Part shown: positions 9,207-17,665 of the stretch, in pieces
Numbering within the stretch: position 1 is the stretch's first letter
How the letters are laid out: the number at the start of each line of letters is the position of its first letter
Source: Pseudomonas sp.
GTDB lineage: Bacteria; Pseudomonadota; Gammaproteobacteria; Pseudomonadales; Pseudomonadaceae
Length of the DNA: 64,000 nucleotides
Reading direction: 5' to 3'
Assembly: GCF_030150285.1 (NCBI RefSeq)
Contig: NZ_JASLGE010000070.1
Coordinates: 59,027-123,026 of the forward strand
Translations under genes and position numbers: made by a program
Notes under the pieces: generated by a model
Told to the model about the DNA's origin: nothing
Databases searched by the model: none
The model's input: only the letters and a program-made list of their open reading frames with translations

Positions 9207-10271
9207 TCAATCGCCGTCGTTGGCGTTAAAGCCCAACTGAATGCCCAGCGCCTTCGCCAGTTCGGCTTCATGCAGGCGATGCACCACGTTCAGGCTGTCA
9301 TAGATGGCGTTCAGTTGAGCGCGCCCTGCGTCGTCCGCCAGCAGCTCATTAAGTGTGCGCTGGTTGTCATTGAACAGTTTGAGCGAGGCGGCATAAGCGG
9401 CATCAATTTTGTCGGCCAAAGGTTTTTGCTCAGCCGGCAGCAACCCGCGCAGCCCCTTGTTGTCGACGCCCACCCAAACGGTTTGTGCCGCGGCCAGGCT
9501 GGCGGCCAGACTTTGCAGCGAGGCCTGGCTGCGCCATCCGTCGGCCTGCATCGGTTGGGCGATGCCCTTGCTCTGACGGCCCATCGGCGTGCCGAGTTTT
9601 TTCTTCAGGGTGTCCAGGGCAGTGACCTGTACACGCAGCAAGTCGGCGATGGCCTCGTGGGAGTCGGCATAACGCTGGTTCGGAAACTTGCTCATTTGCG
9701 CCAACATGCCGTCGGTGCTGTTCCAACTGGCCAGGATCTCCTCGGCCAGTTGTTTCTGACGCTCGCCAATGGCGGTCAGCAGCGGGCAGTACCGGGCTTT
9801 TTGCGTGGCATCGGCCAGGTCGATTTGGCTATCGAACAAAATGTATTCGTAAGCCGACAAGCCTTGCACCACAACGCTGGACTTGGCCAAGGCGGCGGCA
9901 TCGATGTCGGGCTGGGCGATCACCAATTGCTCGACCTGGCGGCCCACCAGGTTCTTTTTGTCGGGCCAGAACTGCACTTGCCACGAGCGATTGCCTTCAG
10001 CCAGCGGCCCGATCAGCAGCGGTTGCAGCTCGGCCCAGGCTTTTTGTGCGTGCAGGAAATCGGCGCGGGCGGTGTCCAGCGACTCTTTGCCTTCGCAGTA
10101 GGCCAGTGCGCTGACGGCCAGTTGCCGGTCGGCTTCAACCCAGCGGCTGTAGGTCGGCAGGATCACTTGCTTGGCGATGGCCGCCGAGGTAACGGCTTGC
10201 GGGTCTTGCGGCGAGCAGGCGGCCAGAGCGATGGCGGCAAGGCTGGTGAACAGAAGCTTGGGTCGAAACAT
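9207..10271 (-). CDS. Imelysin family periplasmic lipoprotein (second paralogue)
   Basis: The protein has 354 residues with a lipoprotein signal (LAAIALAAC, lipid Cys at 19). The rest is an all-helical imelysin-peptidase-like (M75) domain. The family motif GxHxxE appears as GLSAYE (G137-E142), with Ser139 in place of His, so metal binding probably differs from the classic site. The gene sits between the di-heme oxidoreductase (25 bases upstream) and the DUF1513 gene (14 bases downstream), and appears co-transcribed with them. A role in iron handling is inferred from family and context. Confidence 0.88.
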   Translation of the reverse strand: MFRPKLLFTSLAAIALAACSPQDPQAVTSAAIAKQVILPTYSRWVEADRQLAVSALAYCEGKESLDTARADFLHAQKAWAELQPLLIGPLAEGNRSWQVQFWPDKKNLVGRQVEQLVIAQPDIDAAALAKSSVVVQGLSAYEYILFDSQIDLADATQKARYCPLLTAIGERQKQLAEEILASWNSTDGMLAQMSKFPNQRYADSHEAIADLLRVQVTALDTLKKKLGTPMGRQSKGIAQPMQADGWRSQASLQSLAASLAAAQTVWVGVDNKGLRGLLPAEQKPLADKIDAAYAASLKLFNDNQRTLNELLADDAGRAQLNAIYDSLNVVHRLHEAELAKALGIQLGFNANDGD

Positions 10272-10296
10272 GTCGGGGTCCCCGATCGTGTAAGCG

Positions 10297-11724
10297 TTAA
10301 AGAGAGTTCAGGAACGCCAGCAGCGCGGCACGCTGCTCGGCATTGAAGCGTAGAACCTGCTGGCGGGCCGGTTCGGCCTCACCGCCATGCCACAGCACGG
10401 CTTCGAGCAGGTTGCGGGCACGTCCATCGTGCAGCAATTGCGTATGGCCACTCACGGCTTGCGTCAAACCAATCCCCCATAGCGGCGGCGTGCGCCACTC
10501 CCGGCCTGACGCCGTGAACTCGGTACGGTTGTCGGCCAGGCCTTCGCCCATATCGTGCAGCAACAGGTCGCTGTAGGGGTGAATGACCTGATTGGCCAGT
10601 TCGGGCTCAGCAGCGTTGGCCGACGTGGTAAAGGTCGGTGTATGGCAGGACGCACAGCCCGCTTGATAAAACAGGTTTTTACCGGCCAGCACCTGCGGCG
10701 AACCCACGTCACGGCGCGCCGGTACGGCGAGGTTGCGGGTATAAAACTCAACCAGGCGCAAAATGTTGTCGCTGACTTCCGGCTCGCCATCGGGGCCATT
10801 GCCATTGGGCGCTTCAAGGCAGGCCGTTTGTGCGGGCGTGCAATCATCGAACGGTCTCAGGGACGTGGTGAGCCCCATATCACCAGAAAACGCGTGAACG
10901 TTTTGTTGATTGAGGTTCGGTTGCCCGGCTTTCCAGCCAAAACGCCCTAGTACGGTTTTTTGCTGGGCATCGTCCCAGACCCAATTGGGGCGCCCACTGA
11001 CGCCGTCATTGCGCTTTTTCTGAAGGTCGGCATTCGCCAGAATGGCCTCGTTGGGGATGGCCTCCAGCAAACCCAAGCCGATCATCGGCGGCGCAATGCG
11101 CGCCGAAAAACGGGTATCGGGGTGCATGGGGCCATAGCCCAATTGAGTGATTTGCAGCGTGGGCTTGCGCAGTTCAACCTCGGTGCCGTCCTTGAAGACC
11201 ACCGGCACGGGCGTGTACTCGACCCGCACCTTGCCTTCAGGGGCTACGCCGGGCACGGCCATATCTTGCAGTTGCCCGCCGTAGACCGGCTCAGGTATGA
11301 CCCCGACCTGCTCGATGACTTGAGCGAAGGCGGGGTCATTGGGGATAGACAGGCGTACCAGCATCGACACGGCGTTCTTTGCATCAGGGGCGGGCGGGTG
11401 GCCGCGACCGTCCTTGATGTGGCAGTTCTGGCAGCCGTTGGTATTAAACAGTGGGCCCAGGCCATCACGTGCCGTGGTGGTGGAGGGCGCGATCACCCAA
11501 GGGCTGCGAAAGAAGCTGTTGCCCACGCTGAAATCCAGACGACGGCTCGGGGACAAGTTGGCAGACGGCATGGAAAAGGCGTTGTGATCGGTTTTGCGCA
11601 CCGTCGTAGCCCCGCCCGAGCGCGCTTCACCGGGCTCGGGTTGGGTAAAGCGCGGTGCGTCATCACAGCCGGCCAGAACCAGGGCGGTAACGAGTATCGA
11701 CAGGCGAAGAGGCAACGAGGGCAT
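10297..11724 (-). CDS. Di-heme oxidoreductase family lipoprotein (DHOR, cytochrome c)
   Basis: This 475-residue protein has a lipoprotein signal (LVTALVLAGC). There are two c-type heme-binding motifs: CQNCH (about residue 98) and CASCH (about 355). The second is in a typical cytochrome c half with a downstream LLHDMGEGLADNRTEF segment. Such thiol-oxidoreductase-like proteins accompany imelysins and may handle iron redox state in the periplasm. The ATG at 11724 is chosen; the TTG just upstream at 11727 has no better ribosome site. It is the first gene after the AT-rich islet that separates it from the upstream imelysin. Confidence 0.88.
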   Translation of the reverse strand: MPSLPLRLSILVTALVLAGCDDAPRFTQPEPGEARSGGATTVRKTDHNAFSMPSANLSPSRRLDFSVGNSFFRSPWVIAPSTTTARDGLGPLFNTNGCQNCHIKDGRGHPPAPDAKNAVSMLVRLSIPNDPAFAQVIEQVGVIPEPVYGGQLQDMAVPGVAPEGKVRVEYTPVPVVFKDGTEVELRKPTLQITQLGYGPMHPDTRFSARIAPPMIGLGLLEAIPNEAILANADLQKKRNDGVSGRPNWVWDDAQQKTVLGRFGWKAGQPNLNQQNVHAFSGDMGLTTSLRPFDDCTPAQTACLEAPNGNGPDGEPEVSDNILRLVEFYTRNLAVPARRDVGSPQVLAGKNLFYQAGCASCHTPTFTTSANAAEPELANQVIHPYSDLLLHDMGEGLADNRTEFTASGREWRTPPLWGIGLTQAVSGHTQLLHDGRARNLLEAVLWHGGEAEPARQQVLRFNAEQRAALLAFLNSL

Positions 11725-12064
11725 CAAGCGTCCAGAGCAGCGAGGAAAATCGAGGGCACAAAGTTTATCAGGGAAGGTGAATTGAAATAAGAGGAATTAG
11801 CGTTTGGTTGGGGTTTTAGCCACAACGCTCATGAGAAGACGTTTGCTTGCGATCACAGCCTGTGCGGTCCAGGGGTTGAGTCGATCATGGTTAAAAATGC
11901 CAATCAGATTGACTGACTGGCATTAGGTTTGCTCTTGCCTCTGATGTGTTAAATCCTACATGGCTTAGTAATACAGCTGGTATTTCCCACAGAAGAGTCA
12001 GAGATGAATGATATGTAATTTGTTTACTTGAAATATTATGCTTGTCAAAAAATACGGAGTAGTT
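11725..12064. other. AT-rich intergenic stretch, no gene seen
   Basis: No credible coding frame is visible. Base composition changes sharply; for instance the 60 bases from 12001 contain only 15 G or C. It should hold the promoter of the di-heme oxidoreductase gene on the minus strand, but I could not assign one. Confidence 0.6.
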
Positions 12065-12223
12065 ATGAAAGTACTTTTATGGGTGTTTATATTGGTAATA
12101 ATTTCTGGCTGTGCCAACGGTCGTCTATTTTCCAAAGGCTACAGTCCAGAACTTGCTTATCAATGCCATACGGATCCGTACGGATATTATTGTCTGCACC
12201 CTCCGGCAGTATTAAAGAATTAA
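12065..12223 (+). CDS. Small lipoprotein, unknown function
   Basis: This is a 52-residue product whose ATG follows GGAG by 4-5 bases. It begins MKVLLWVFILVIISGC, a good lipoprotein signal with lipid Cys at 16, leaving a 37-residue mature peptide with two more Cys residues (YQCHTDPYGYYCLHPP) that could form a disulfide. It is on the opposite strand to the surrounding iron cluster and in an AT-rich islet, suggesting acquisition. I do not recognise a family. Confidence 0.65.
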   Translation: MKVLLWVFILVIISGCANGRLFSKGYSPELAYQCHTDPYGYYCLHPPAVLKN

Positions 12224-12264
12224 GGGTGTAGCATGTCATATGTCGAAATCGTTTTTTGGATTGG

Positions 12265-12793
12265 TTAAAACTCCCATAGAGTAAACGGTGCTCCGTCAGG
12301 CAATATATTGATCACGTTGAATACTCTTTTTGCCATTCGACCTGGAACGAATCCAAACCGAGCCCAGCATGGATTTCCTGTGCGTTGATCATAAACTACC
12401 ATCATTCTGAATAACCATGCATGCGTTGTACCAAAGCGATTTATCAACGCTATGAGTGCTTTCAGCAATCCATAAGCGTTTTCTAGACGGATCATATAGA
12501 AAGCCACTATTGCTGATGACGAAGTGTAGAGGTTCGCGCATTTTCTTGCGATGCAACGTTTTACTGTGAGCTTGGTTGCTATCTGCAACCCACACAATGA
12601 TTTCATTTTCCTTGATAACCAGGTTTCCATCAGCTTGCAGTATCAACCGAAATCGCCCATTTTCAGACGAGAGATATTGTCCCGGTGACATTGTTTGATT
12701 GGGCAGCAGCAGTGGCGAGCCATTTGCGTGAAAGGGAGTCGTGGTAATAGCCCTATTTATTCCTTGCTCAATGTGTTCTGGGCTTTTATTGAA
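12265..12793 (-). pseudogene. Broken mannose-binding (bulb-type) lectin domain gene
   Basis: On the minus strand a frame open from 12793 encodes a B-lectin domain: LLLPNQTMSPGQYLSSENG, then ILQADGNLVI (a QxDxNxV-type sugar site), then a degenerate second unit, then MVIQNDGSL and a stop at 12389. The expected continuation VVYDQRTGNPCWA is in another frame that runs to 12265. Joining the frames needs 8 bases; duplicating the local GTAGTTTA would restore NDGSLVVYD exactly. The first ATG (12691) lies inside the domain, so the 5' end also looks lost. Lectin-like bacteriocins (LlpA) and mannose-binding proteins use this fold. Confidence 0.75.
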
Positions 12794-12912
12794 TCAAGTT
12801 TAAATGCGGTGAAGGGCGTGTATATCTATCGCCTGAAGATTTATTGGCGTTTGATTTGATGTGTTGCGGGTTCACATCCGCTCTGCAGGCTTCTTCATTT
12901 TTCAGGGTTCCA

Positions 12913-12938
12913 TAAAAAAGGCGGCCCTAAGGCCGCCT
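12913..12938 (-). terminator. Intrinsic terminator of the upstream imelysin gene
   Basis: The stem AGGCGGCC / GGCCGCCT has a 4-base loop and, read on the minus strand, is followed by TTTTTT. It lies 29 bases past the imelysin stop, so that gene is now terminated before the rest of the cluster. Confidence 0.88.
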
Positions 12939-12966
12939 CATCGTTCACTCACGCAAACGTTGCTGA

Positions 12967-14319
12967 TCAGAACTCGTGATCGGCGTTGTCCGGGTTCAGG
13001 TCACTGATGCCCAGTTTGCCTGCAGCCTGCTCGATTGCGCCGGTCTGCTTGACCAGGGCGGCGATGGCGTCACGTACCACCTGGTTGCCCGCTTCGTTAC
13101 CCGCCGCGATCAACTGGTCGTAGTGCTCGCCCTTGTTGGCGAGGTCAACCATGACCTGGATCTTGGCTTCGGTGTCGGCGAGGTCGGATTTCAGCGTGGC
13201 ATCAGTGGCCGGGTCGATGACCACGACCAGCGAAGACAGGCTTGGTCCGGTCATTTGCGTGCCGTCGGCGCGGGTGTACTCACCCAGGTACACGTTACGA
13301 ATACCTTTGGCATCGTAGAAGTGCGAGTTGTGGGTGTTGTCGCTGAAGCAGTCCTGCTCGTCTTCTGGAGAGTTGGCTTCCAGGGACACTTTCATGCGTT
13401 CGCCCGCCAGTTCACCCAGCGACAGGCTGCCCATGCCGAACAGCATTTTGCGCAAGCCATTTTGTACCGGCTCGGCTTCCAGTGTGGCGCGGTAGTTGTC
13501 GCTCACGTTTGGAGCCCAGTTGTCGACCATTTCATTCAGGTCGTTGACCAGCAGCTGGGTCACGGCCTTGAGGTAAGTGCGGCGGCGTTCATTGTTGCCG
13601 CCGGTGGCACCTTCACCTTCCAGGTAGTCAGATGCCGGGCGATTGCCTGCGCCCGGGCCAGTGCCGTTGAGGTCCTGGCCCCACAGCAGGAATTCGATGG
13701 CGTGGTAGCCGGTGGCCACGTTGGCTTCTGAACCGCCCAGCTCGTTCAGGCTGGCCAGAGTTTCAGGGGTGATTTCGGTGACGTCGATCTTGTCTTCGCC
13801 GACCTGGATCTGGGTGTTAGCGATGATGTTGGCGTTGGCCCCCGGGTTGCCCAGTGCACCGGCATAGCTGGCGTCAACGTAGTCGATCAGGCCTTCGTCC
13901 AGCGGCCAGGCGTTCACTTGGCCTTCCCATTCATCAATGATGGTGTTGCCAAAGCGGAACACTTCGCTTTGCAGGTACGGCACGCGTGCTTCAACCCAGG
14001 CTTGTCTGGCGGCTTTCAGCGTGTCGTCATTGGGTTTGGCCAGGAAAGCATCGATCGCGGTCTGCAGTTTTTTGGCTGTCGCTTCAGAATCACTGTAAAC
14101 GGCATGAACCATGTCGGCGTAATGCGCAACAACCGCTTTGGCTGCGGCTTCATCCACTTTTGCGGCCGTGACGTCGGTGGCCGGTGTGGCCGCGGTGGTG
14201 GCTGCAGCGGCAGCAGGGGCCGGTGCGGCCGCGGTTTTTTCCTTGTCCTTGTCGCCACAGCCGGCGAGTGAAATAGCAATGGCTAGCAGACTGGCGGTGG
14301 CCAGGGGCATACGAATCAT
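12967..14319 (-). CDS. icmP: Imelysin family iron-regulated lipoprotein (IcmP/IrpA-like)
   Basis: This 450-residue protein starts with a lipoprotein signal (AIAISLAGC, lipid Cys at 21) and an Ala/Pro/Thr-rich linker. The imelysin domain follows, with the intact family motif GYHAIE (G204, H206, E209) and the typical FLLWGQDL after it. In P. aeruginosa the homologue IcmP lies in the equivalent position near bifA and sodB. Family members are iron-regulated and thought to bind or move iron; the peptidase claim is disputed. The start at 14319 follows AGGA; upstream in-frame Met codons lack ribosome sites. Confidence 0.9.
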   Translation of the reverse strand: MIRMPLATASLLAIAISLAGCGDKDKEKTAAAPAPAAAAATTAATPATDVTAAKVDEAAAKAVVAHYADMVHAVYSDSEATAKKLQTAIDAFLAKPNDDTLKAARQAWVEARVPYLQSEVFRFGNTIIDEWEGQVNAWPLDEGLIDYVDASYAGALGNPGANANIIANTQIQVGEDKIDVTEITPETLASLNELGGSEANVATGYHAIEFLLWGQDLNGTGPGAGNRPASDYLEGEGATGGNNERRRTYLKAVTQLLVNDLNEMVDNWAPNVSDNYRATLEAEPVQNGLRKMLFGMGSLSLGELAGERMKVSLEANSPEDEQDCFSDNTHNSHFYDAKGIRNVYLGEYTRADGTQMTGPSLSSLVVVIDPATDATLKSDLADTEAKIQVMVDLANKGEHYDQLIAAGNEAGNQVVRDAIAALVKQTGAIEQAAGKLGISDLNPDNADHEF

Positions 14320-14380
14320 GGCGAAAATCCTGCTTCGAGAGGTGGGACCCGCGTGCGGCTGCACGCAAAACTGCCACATG

Positions 14381-14397
14381 ATGCGAAAGATTTGCAT
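14381..14397. promoter_or_regulatory. Imperfect palindrome upstream of the imelysin gene, possible Fur site
   Basis: ATGCGAAAGATTTGCAT is a 17-bp near-palindrome (7-bp arms, one mismatch) about 60 bases before the imelysin start. Its A/T-rich dyad resembles a weak Fur operator, which the iron theme would predict, but the match to the Fur consensus is poor. Confidence 0.25.
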
Positions 14398-14479
14398 TTT
14401 CTGTAAAGGGTTAGTGTTGGAAATATTTCTTATTCACGTCAGTTTTTTGGGCTGGTTTCACGGATTCTGGACGCTGGTT

Positions 14480-16531
14480 TCAGATCATCAGGGCGTTTTG
14501 ACGTCTGGCCTGCTTTAACCAGACGCTTAATTCCCGCGCGCTCAGGGGCTTGCTGTACAGGTAGCCCTGACCTTCATGGCAGCCTTCTTTAATCACATAG
14601 GCTTCCTGCCCGAGGGTTTCGACACCTTCGGCGATGACCTGCATGCCCAGGCTTTTACCGAGCTGAATGATGGCGCGCACGATGGTTGCATCGTCGTCAT
14701 CGTCAATCAGGTCCTGCACAAAGCTCTTGTCGATCTTGATTTTGTCCAGCGGCAGGCTCTTGAGATAGCTCAATGACGAATAGCCGGTGCCAAAGTCATC
14801 AATGGCGATCAGGGCCCCGGAGCGGCGCAGGCTCAACAGATGTTGGGCGGCGGTGCTGATGTCTTCCATCAGGCCGGTTTCGGTGACTTCCAGCTCAAGG
14901 CTACGGGGTGGCAAGCGATGTTGTTGCAGCAGGTTGTTGACCACGCGGGGCAGCTCGGTGTGGTGCAGTTGCACCGTTGACAGGTTGACCGCCATGCGCA
15001 GCTCGGTGAAGCCCTGATCGTGCCATTCGCGCAATTGGCTGCAGGCGTGGTCCAGCACCCATTCACCAATAGCGATGATGCTGCCGTTCTTTTCGGCCAG
15101 GGGAATGAACACATCGGGGGGAATCAGGCCGTACTCAGGGTGTTGCCAACGCAACAGGGCTTCCACGCCGACCACATGGTGATCGCTGTAACGGATTTGC
15201 GGCTGGTAAACGAGGTGAAACTGGTTGCCCAGCAGCGCATCGCGCAAGTCTTTTTCCAGTTCACGACGTCGACGCATTTCGCGGTCCACGCTGGCGATAT
15301 AGAACTGATAACGGCTGCGCGAGCGGCTCTTGGCCAGTGTCATGGTCTGTTCGGCTTTTTGCAGCAGTTGCTCAGACGTATCGCCATCTTCAGGAAACAG
15401 GGTGATGCCAATGGTGGCGCGCAGACGAATGTTCTGCTGGTCCACGCGAAAGGCCGTTTCCAGGTCATCCAGAATGCTTTGGGCCAGCTCGGCGGCTTCG
15501 TAGGGTTGTTCAATATGCGACTGAACCAGCGCGAACTGGTCACCCCCCAACCGGGCCAGTGCCCCCTGGCTGCCGCTGTAGGCACGCAGGCGGTCGGTCA
15601 GCGCTTGCAGCAACTCGTCGCCGGTCTGATAGCCAAACTGCTCGTTGATGCCTTTGAAGTCGTCCAGGCCGACGCACAACACGGCCACGCCACGCTGGGG
15701 GCGAACGGCTTCGGTCAAGGTTTTGCCCAGTTGGTCCTGTAACTGTTGGCGGTTGGGCAAACCGGTCAAAAAATCGTACTGCGACATGCGCAGCAGCGAG
15801 TTTTCGGCTTCGTGGCGCAGATGGGTGTTGCGCTCTATCGAGGCCAGTAACTGGTTGGCCGTGTTGACCCAGACACCCAGTTCGTTGTGCTCGTGGCCTT
15901 TGAGCGGGGGCATCACGTGCTCGCCGGGGCGGTCCGGGTTAATGCTGGTCAGGTGCTGGATGATTTTTGACAGGGGTTGGGTCAACAGCCAGTGATACAC
16001 CAGGTACAGCACCAGCCCCATCAGCAGGGCCCGGAGTATGCCGGAGAAAAAAATAATCACCGCATTGGTCAGGAAGTTCTCGCCATAGGTGGAGGTGTCG
16101 AGCGTAATGCTCAGGTCACCGTAGTACTCGCTGTACTGCTCGCGGCTCACCAGCGGCACGCTGTAGGTGCGCTGCTGCCCCAAAATCAGATCGGTCAGCC
16201 AACGGCCTGACGACTCATGCAGGGGCCGTGTCTTTTCAGCAAGGGCATCGTCTTGGGGGTTACCGATGGACGCCTGGCGAACGGCATTGTCCTGGAACAA
16301 ACCTTCAAGCACTTGCATGGCCATATCGCGGTCCAGGCTGTAGAGCGCCTGGGTTGAGGGGTCGCGAAACATATCGAGGATGCGCTGGGCGTCATTGGCG
16401 ACGGCCTGGCGGGTTTCATAGGCGTTGAACACAATTTGGGCGCAACCGAGTGCGCTGCCCACGACCAGTGCTGACAGCAGCACGATGCGGAGCAACTTGA
16501 CCGATAAGCTGTGCTTGAATTCCAGCTTCAA
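14480..16531 (-). CDS. bifA: c-di-GMP phosphodiesterase BifA
   Basis: This is a 683-residue inner-membrane protein with TM1 (about 10-32), a periplasmic region, TM2 (about 155-185), HAMP-like linker, a GGDEF domain with the altered signature GGDQF (329-333), and an EAL domain with EALLRW (E457), DDFGTGYSSLSYL and KIDKSFV. P. aeruginosa BifA has the same GGDQF and degrades c-di-GMP, inversely controlling biofilm and swarming. The cyclase half should be inactive, perhaps GTP-binding, and the EAL half active. Its position next to sodB matches PAO1. The gene looks monocistronic. Confidence 0.94.
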   Translation of the reverse strand: MKLEFKHSLSVKLLRIVLLSALVVGSALGCAQIVFNAYETRQAVANDAQRILDMFRDPSTQALYSLDRDMAMQVLEGLFQDNAVRQASIGNPQDDALAEKTRPLHESSGRWLTDLILGQQRTYSVPLVSREQYSEYYGDLSITLDTSTYGENFLTNAVIIFFSGILRALLMGLVLYLVYHWLLTQPLSKIIQHLTSINPDRPGEHVMPPLKGHEHNELGVWVNTANQLLASIERNTHLRHEAENSLLRMSQYDFLTGLPNRQQLQDQLGKTLTEAVRPQRGVAVLCVGLDDFKGINEQFGYQTGDELLQALTDRLRAYSGSQGALARLGGDQFALVQSHIEQPYEAAELAQSILDDLETAFRVDQQNIRLRATIGITLFPEDGDTSEQLLQKAEQTMTLAKSRSRSRYQFYIASVDREMRRRRELEKDLRDALLGNQFHLVYQPQIRYSDHHVVGVEALLRWQHPEYGLIPPDVFIPLAEKNGSIIAIGEWVLDHACSQLREWHDQGFTELRMAVNLSTVQLHHTELPRVVNNLLQQHRLPPRSLELEVTETGLMEDISTAAQHLLSLRRSGALIAIDDFGTGYSSLSYLKSLPLDKIKIDKSFVQDLIDDDDDATIVRAIIQLGKSLGMQVIAEGVETLGQEAYVIKEGCHEGQGYLYSKPLSARELSVWLKQARRQNALMI

Positions 16532-16750
16532 AGCGCTATTCCTTGTTTCTGACCGATCGATAATGCCGTGCGTATGGATTCACAGGATCACTGTGCGAAA
16601 CGTGGGGTGTCATCATGGCGCGCGTTCACTGTGCTTATGTGTCGGTCTGTTGCTCCTTTAACTTGAGTGGATGGTTAAAATAAATTGAACGCTTTGATAC
16701 TAGCTGGGCTTGTGCGCTTGTGAAGAGCGATGGCCGCTTTTAATCGGCGC

Positions 16751-16778
16751 AAAAAAACCGGCCAAGGCCGGTTTTTTT
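16751..16778. terminator. Symmetric intrinsic terminator after sodB
   Basis: AAAAAAACCGGCC and GGCCGGTTTTTTT form a perfect 13-bp hairpin around AA. With A- and T-runs on both sides it can end transcription in either direction. It lies 14 bases beyond the sodB stop. Confidence 0.93.
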
Positions 16779-16791
16779 TAGGGCGTCAGGC

Positions 16792-17388
16792 TTAAGCGGT
16801 GAAGGTTTTGCCTTCGAACTGCTCAGCGACGAACTTCCAGTTTACGAGGTTCCAGAAGGCTTCTACATACTTCGGACGTACGTTGCGGTAGTCGATGTAG
16901 TAGGCGTGTTCCCATACGTCGCAAGTCAGCAGCGGGGTGTCGCCGCTGGTCAGCGGGTTGCCGGCACCGATGGTGCTGGCCAGTGCCAGGGAACCGTCAG
17001 CTTTCTTCACCAGCCAGCCCCAGCCGGAGCCGAAGGTGCCGATGGAGGTTTTGCTGAACTCTTCTTTGAACTTGTCGAAAGAGCCGAACGCCGCGTTGAT
17101 GGCTTCGGCCAGTGCGCCAGTCGGTTCGCCGCCGGCGTTGGGTGCCAGGCAGTTCCAGTAGAACGTGTGGTTCCAGACTTGTGCGGCGTTGTTGAAAATA
17201 CCGCCCGAAGAGGTTTTAACGATCTCTTCCAGGGTTTTGCCTTCGAACTCGGTGCCTGGCACCAGGTTGTTCAGGTTCACGACGTAGGTGTTGTGGTGCT
17301 TGTCGTGGTGAAACTCCAGGGTTTCCTTGGAGATGTGCGGCTGCAGGGCATCGTGTGCGTAGGGCAGCGGCGGCAATTCGAAAGCCAT
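16792..17388 (-). CDS. sodB: Iron superoxide dismutase
   Basis: The protein has 198 residues and dismutates superoxide in the cytosol. Metal ligands are visible in HHDKHH (His26 region), NHTFYWNCL, and DVWEHAYYIDYRNVRPKY. The AAQVWNH segment places Gln in the position typical of the Fe form. The start at 17388 follows AGGAGA; an upstream in-frame Met at 17436 has no ribosome site and would add 16 unconserved residues. In pseudomonads the Fe enzyme is usually expressed in iron-replete cells through Fur/PrrF RNA; no site was identified here. Confidence 0.97.
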   Translation of the reverse strand: MAFELPPLPYAHDALQPHISKETLEFHHDKHHNTYVVNLNNLVPGTEFEGKTLEEIVKTSSGGIFNNAAQVWNHTFYWNCLAPNAGGEPTGALAEAINAAFGSFDKFKEEFSKTSIGTFGSGWGWLVKKADGSLALASTIGAGNPLTSGDTPLLTCDVWEHAYYIDYRNVRPKYVEAFWNLVNWKFVAEQFEGKTFTA

Positions 17389-17665
17389 GATGATTCTCCT
17401 AATCAGGTCAGTTGCGGTAAGCGCAAGGCCGATCACGGGCGGCCAAACACGCGCCGGGGAGTTTGTACTCTTTGCGGCGCAAGCGCTGGATCATAGCACC
17501 GGGGTCAGCGCATAACCACGCGACAACTGTGTGGAATAGACGTTTCAGCGTGATTGAAAGAATATCCCGGTTGTTTTTCAACCCAGCCAAACAGGGCGGG
17601 TGCGGCCTTGCCCGCAGGCTTTAGGGGGGAGGGTCGACGATTGGGTAAGCGCCGCCGTTCTGGCG

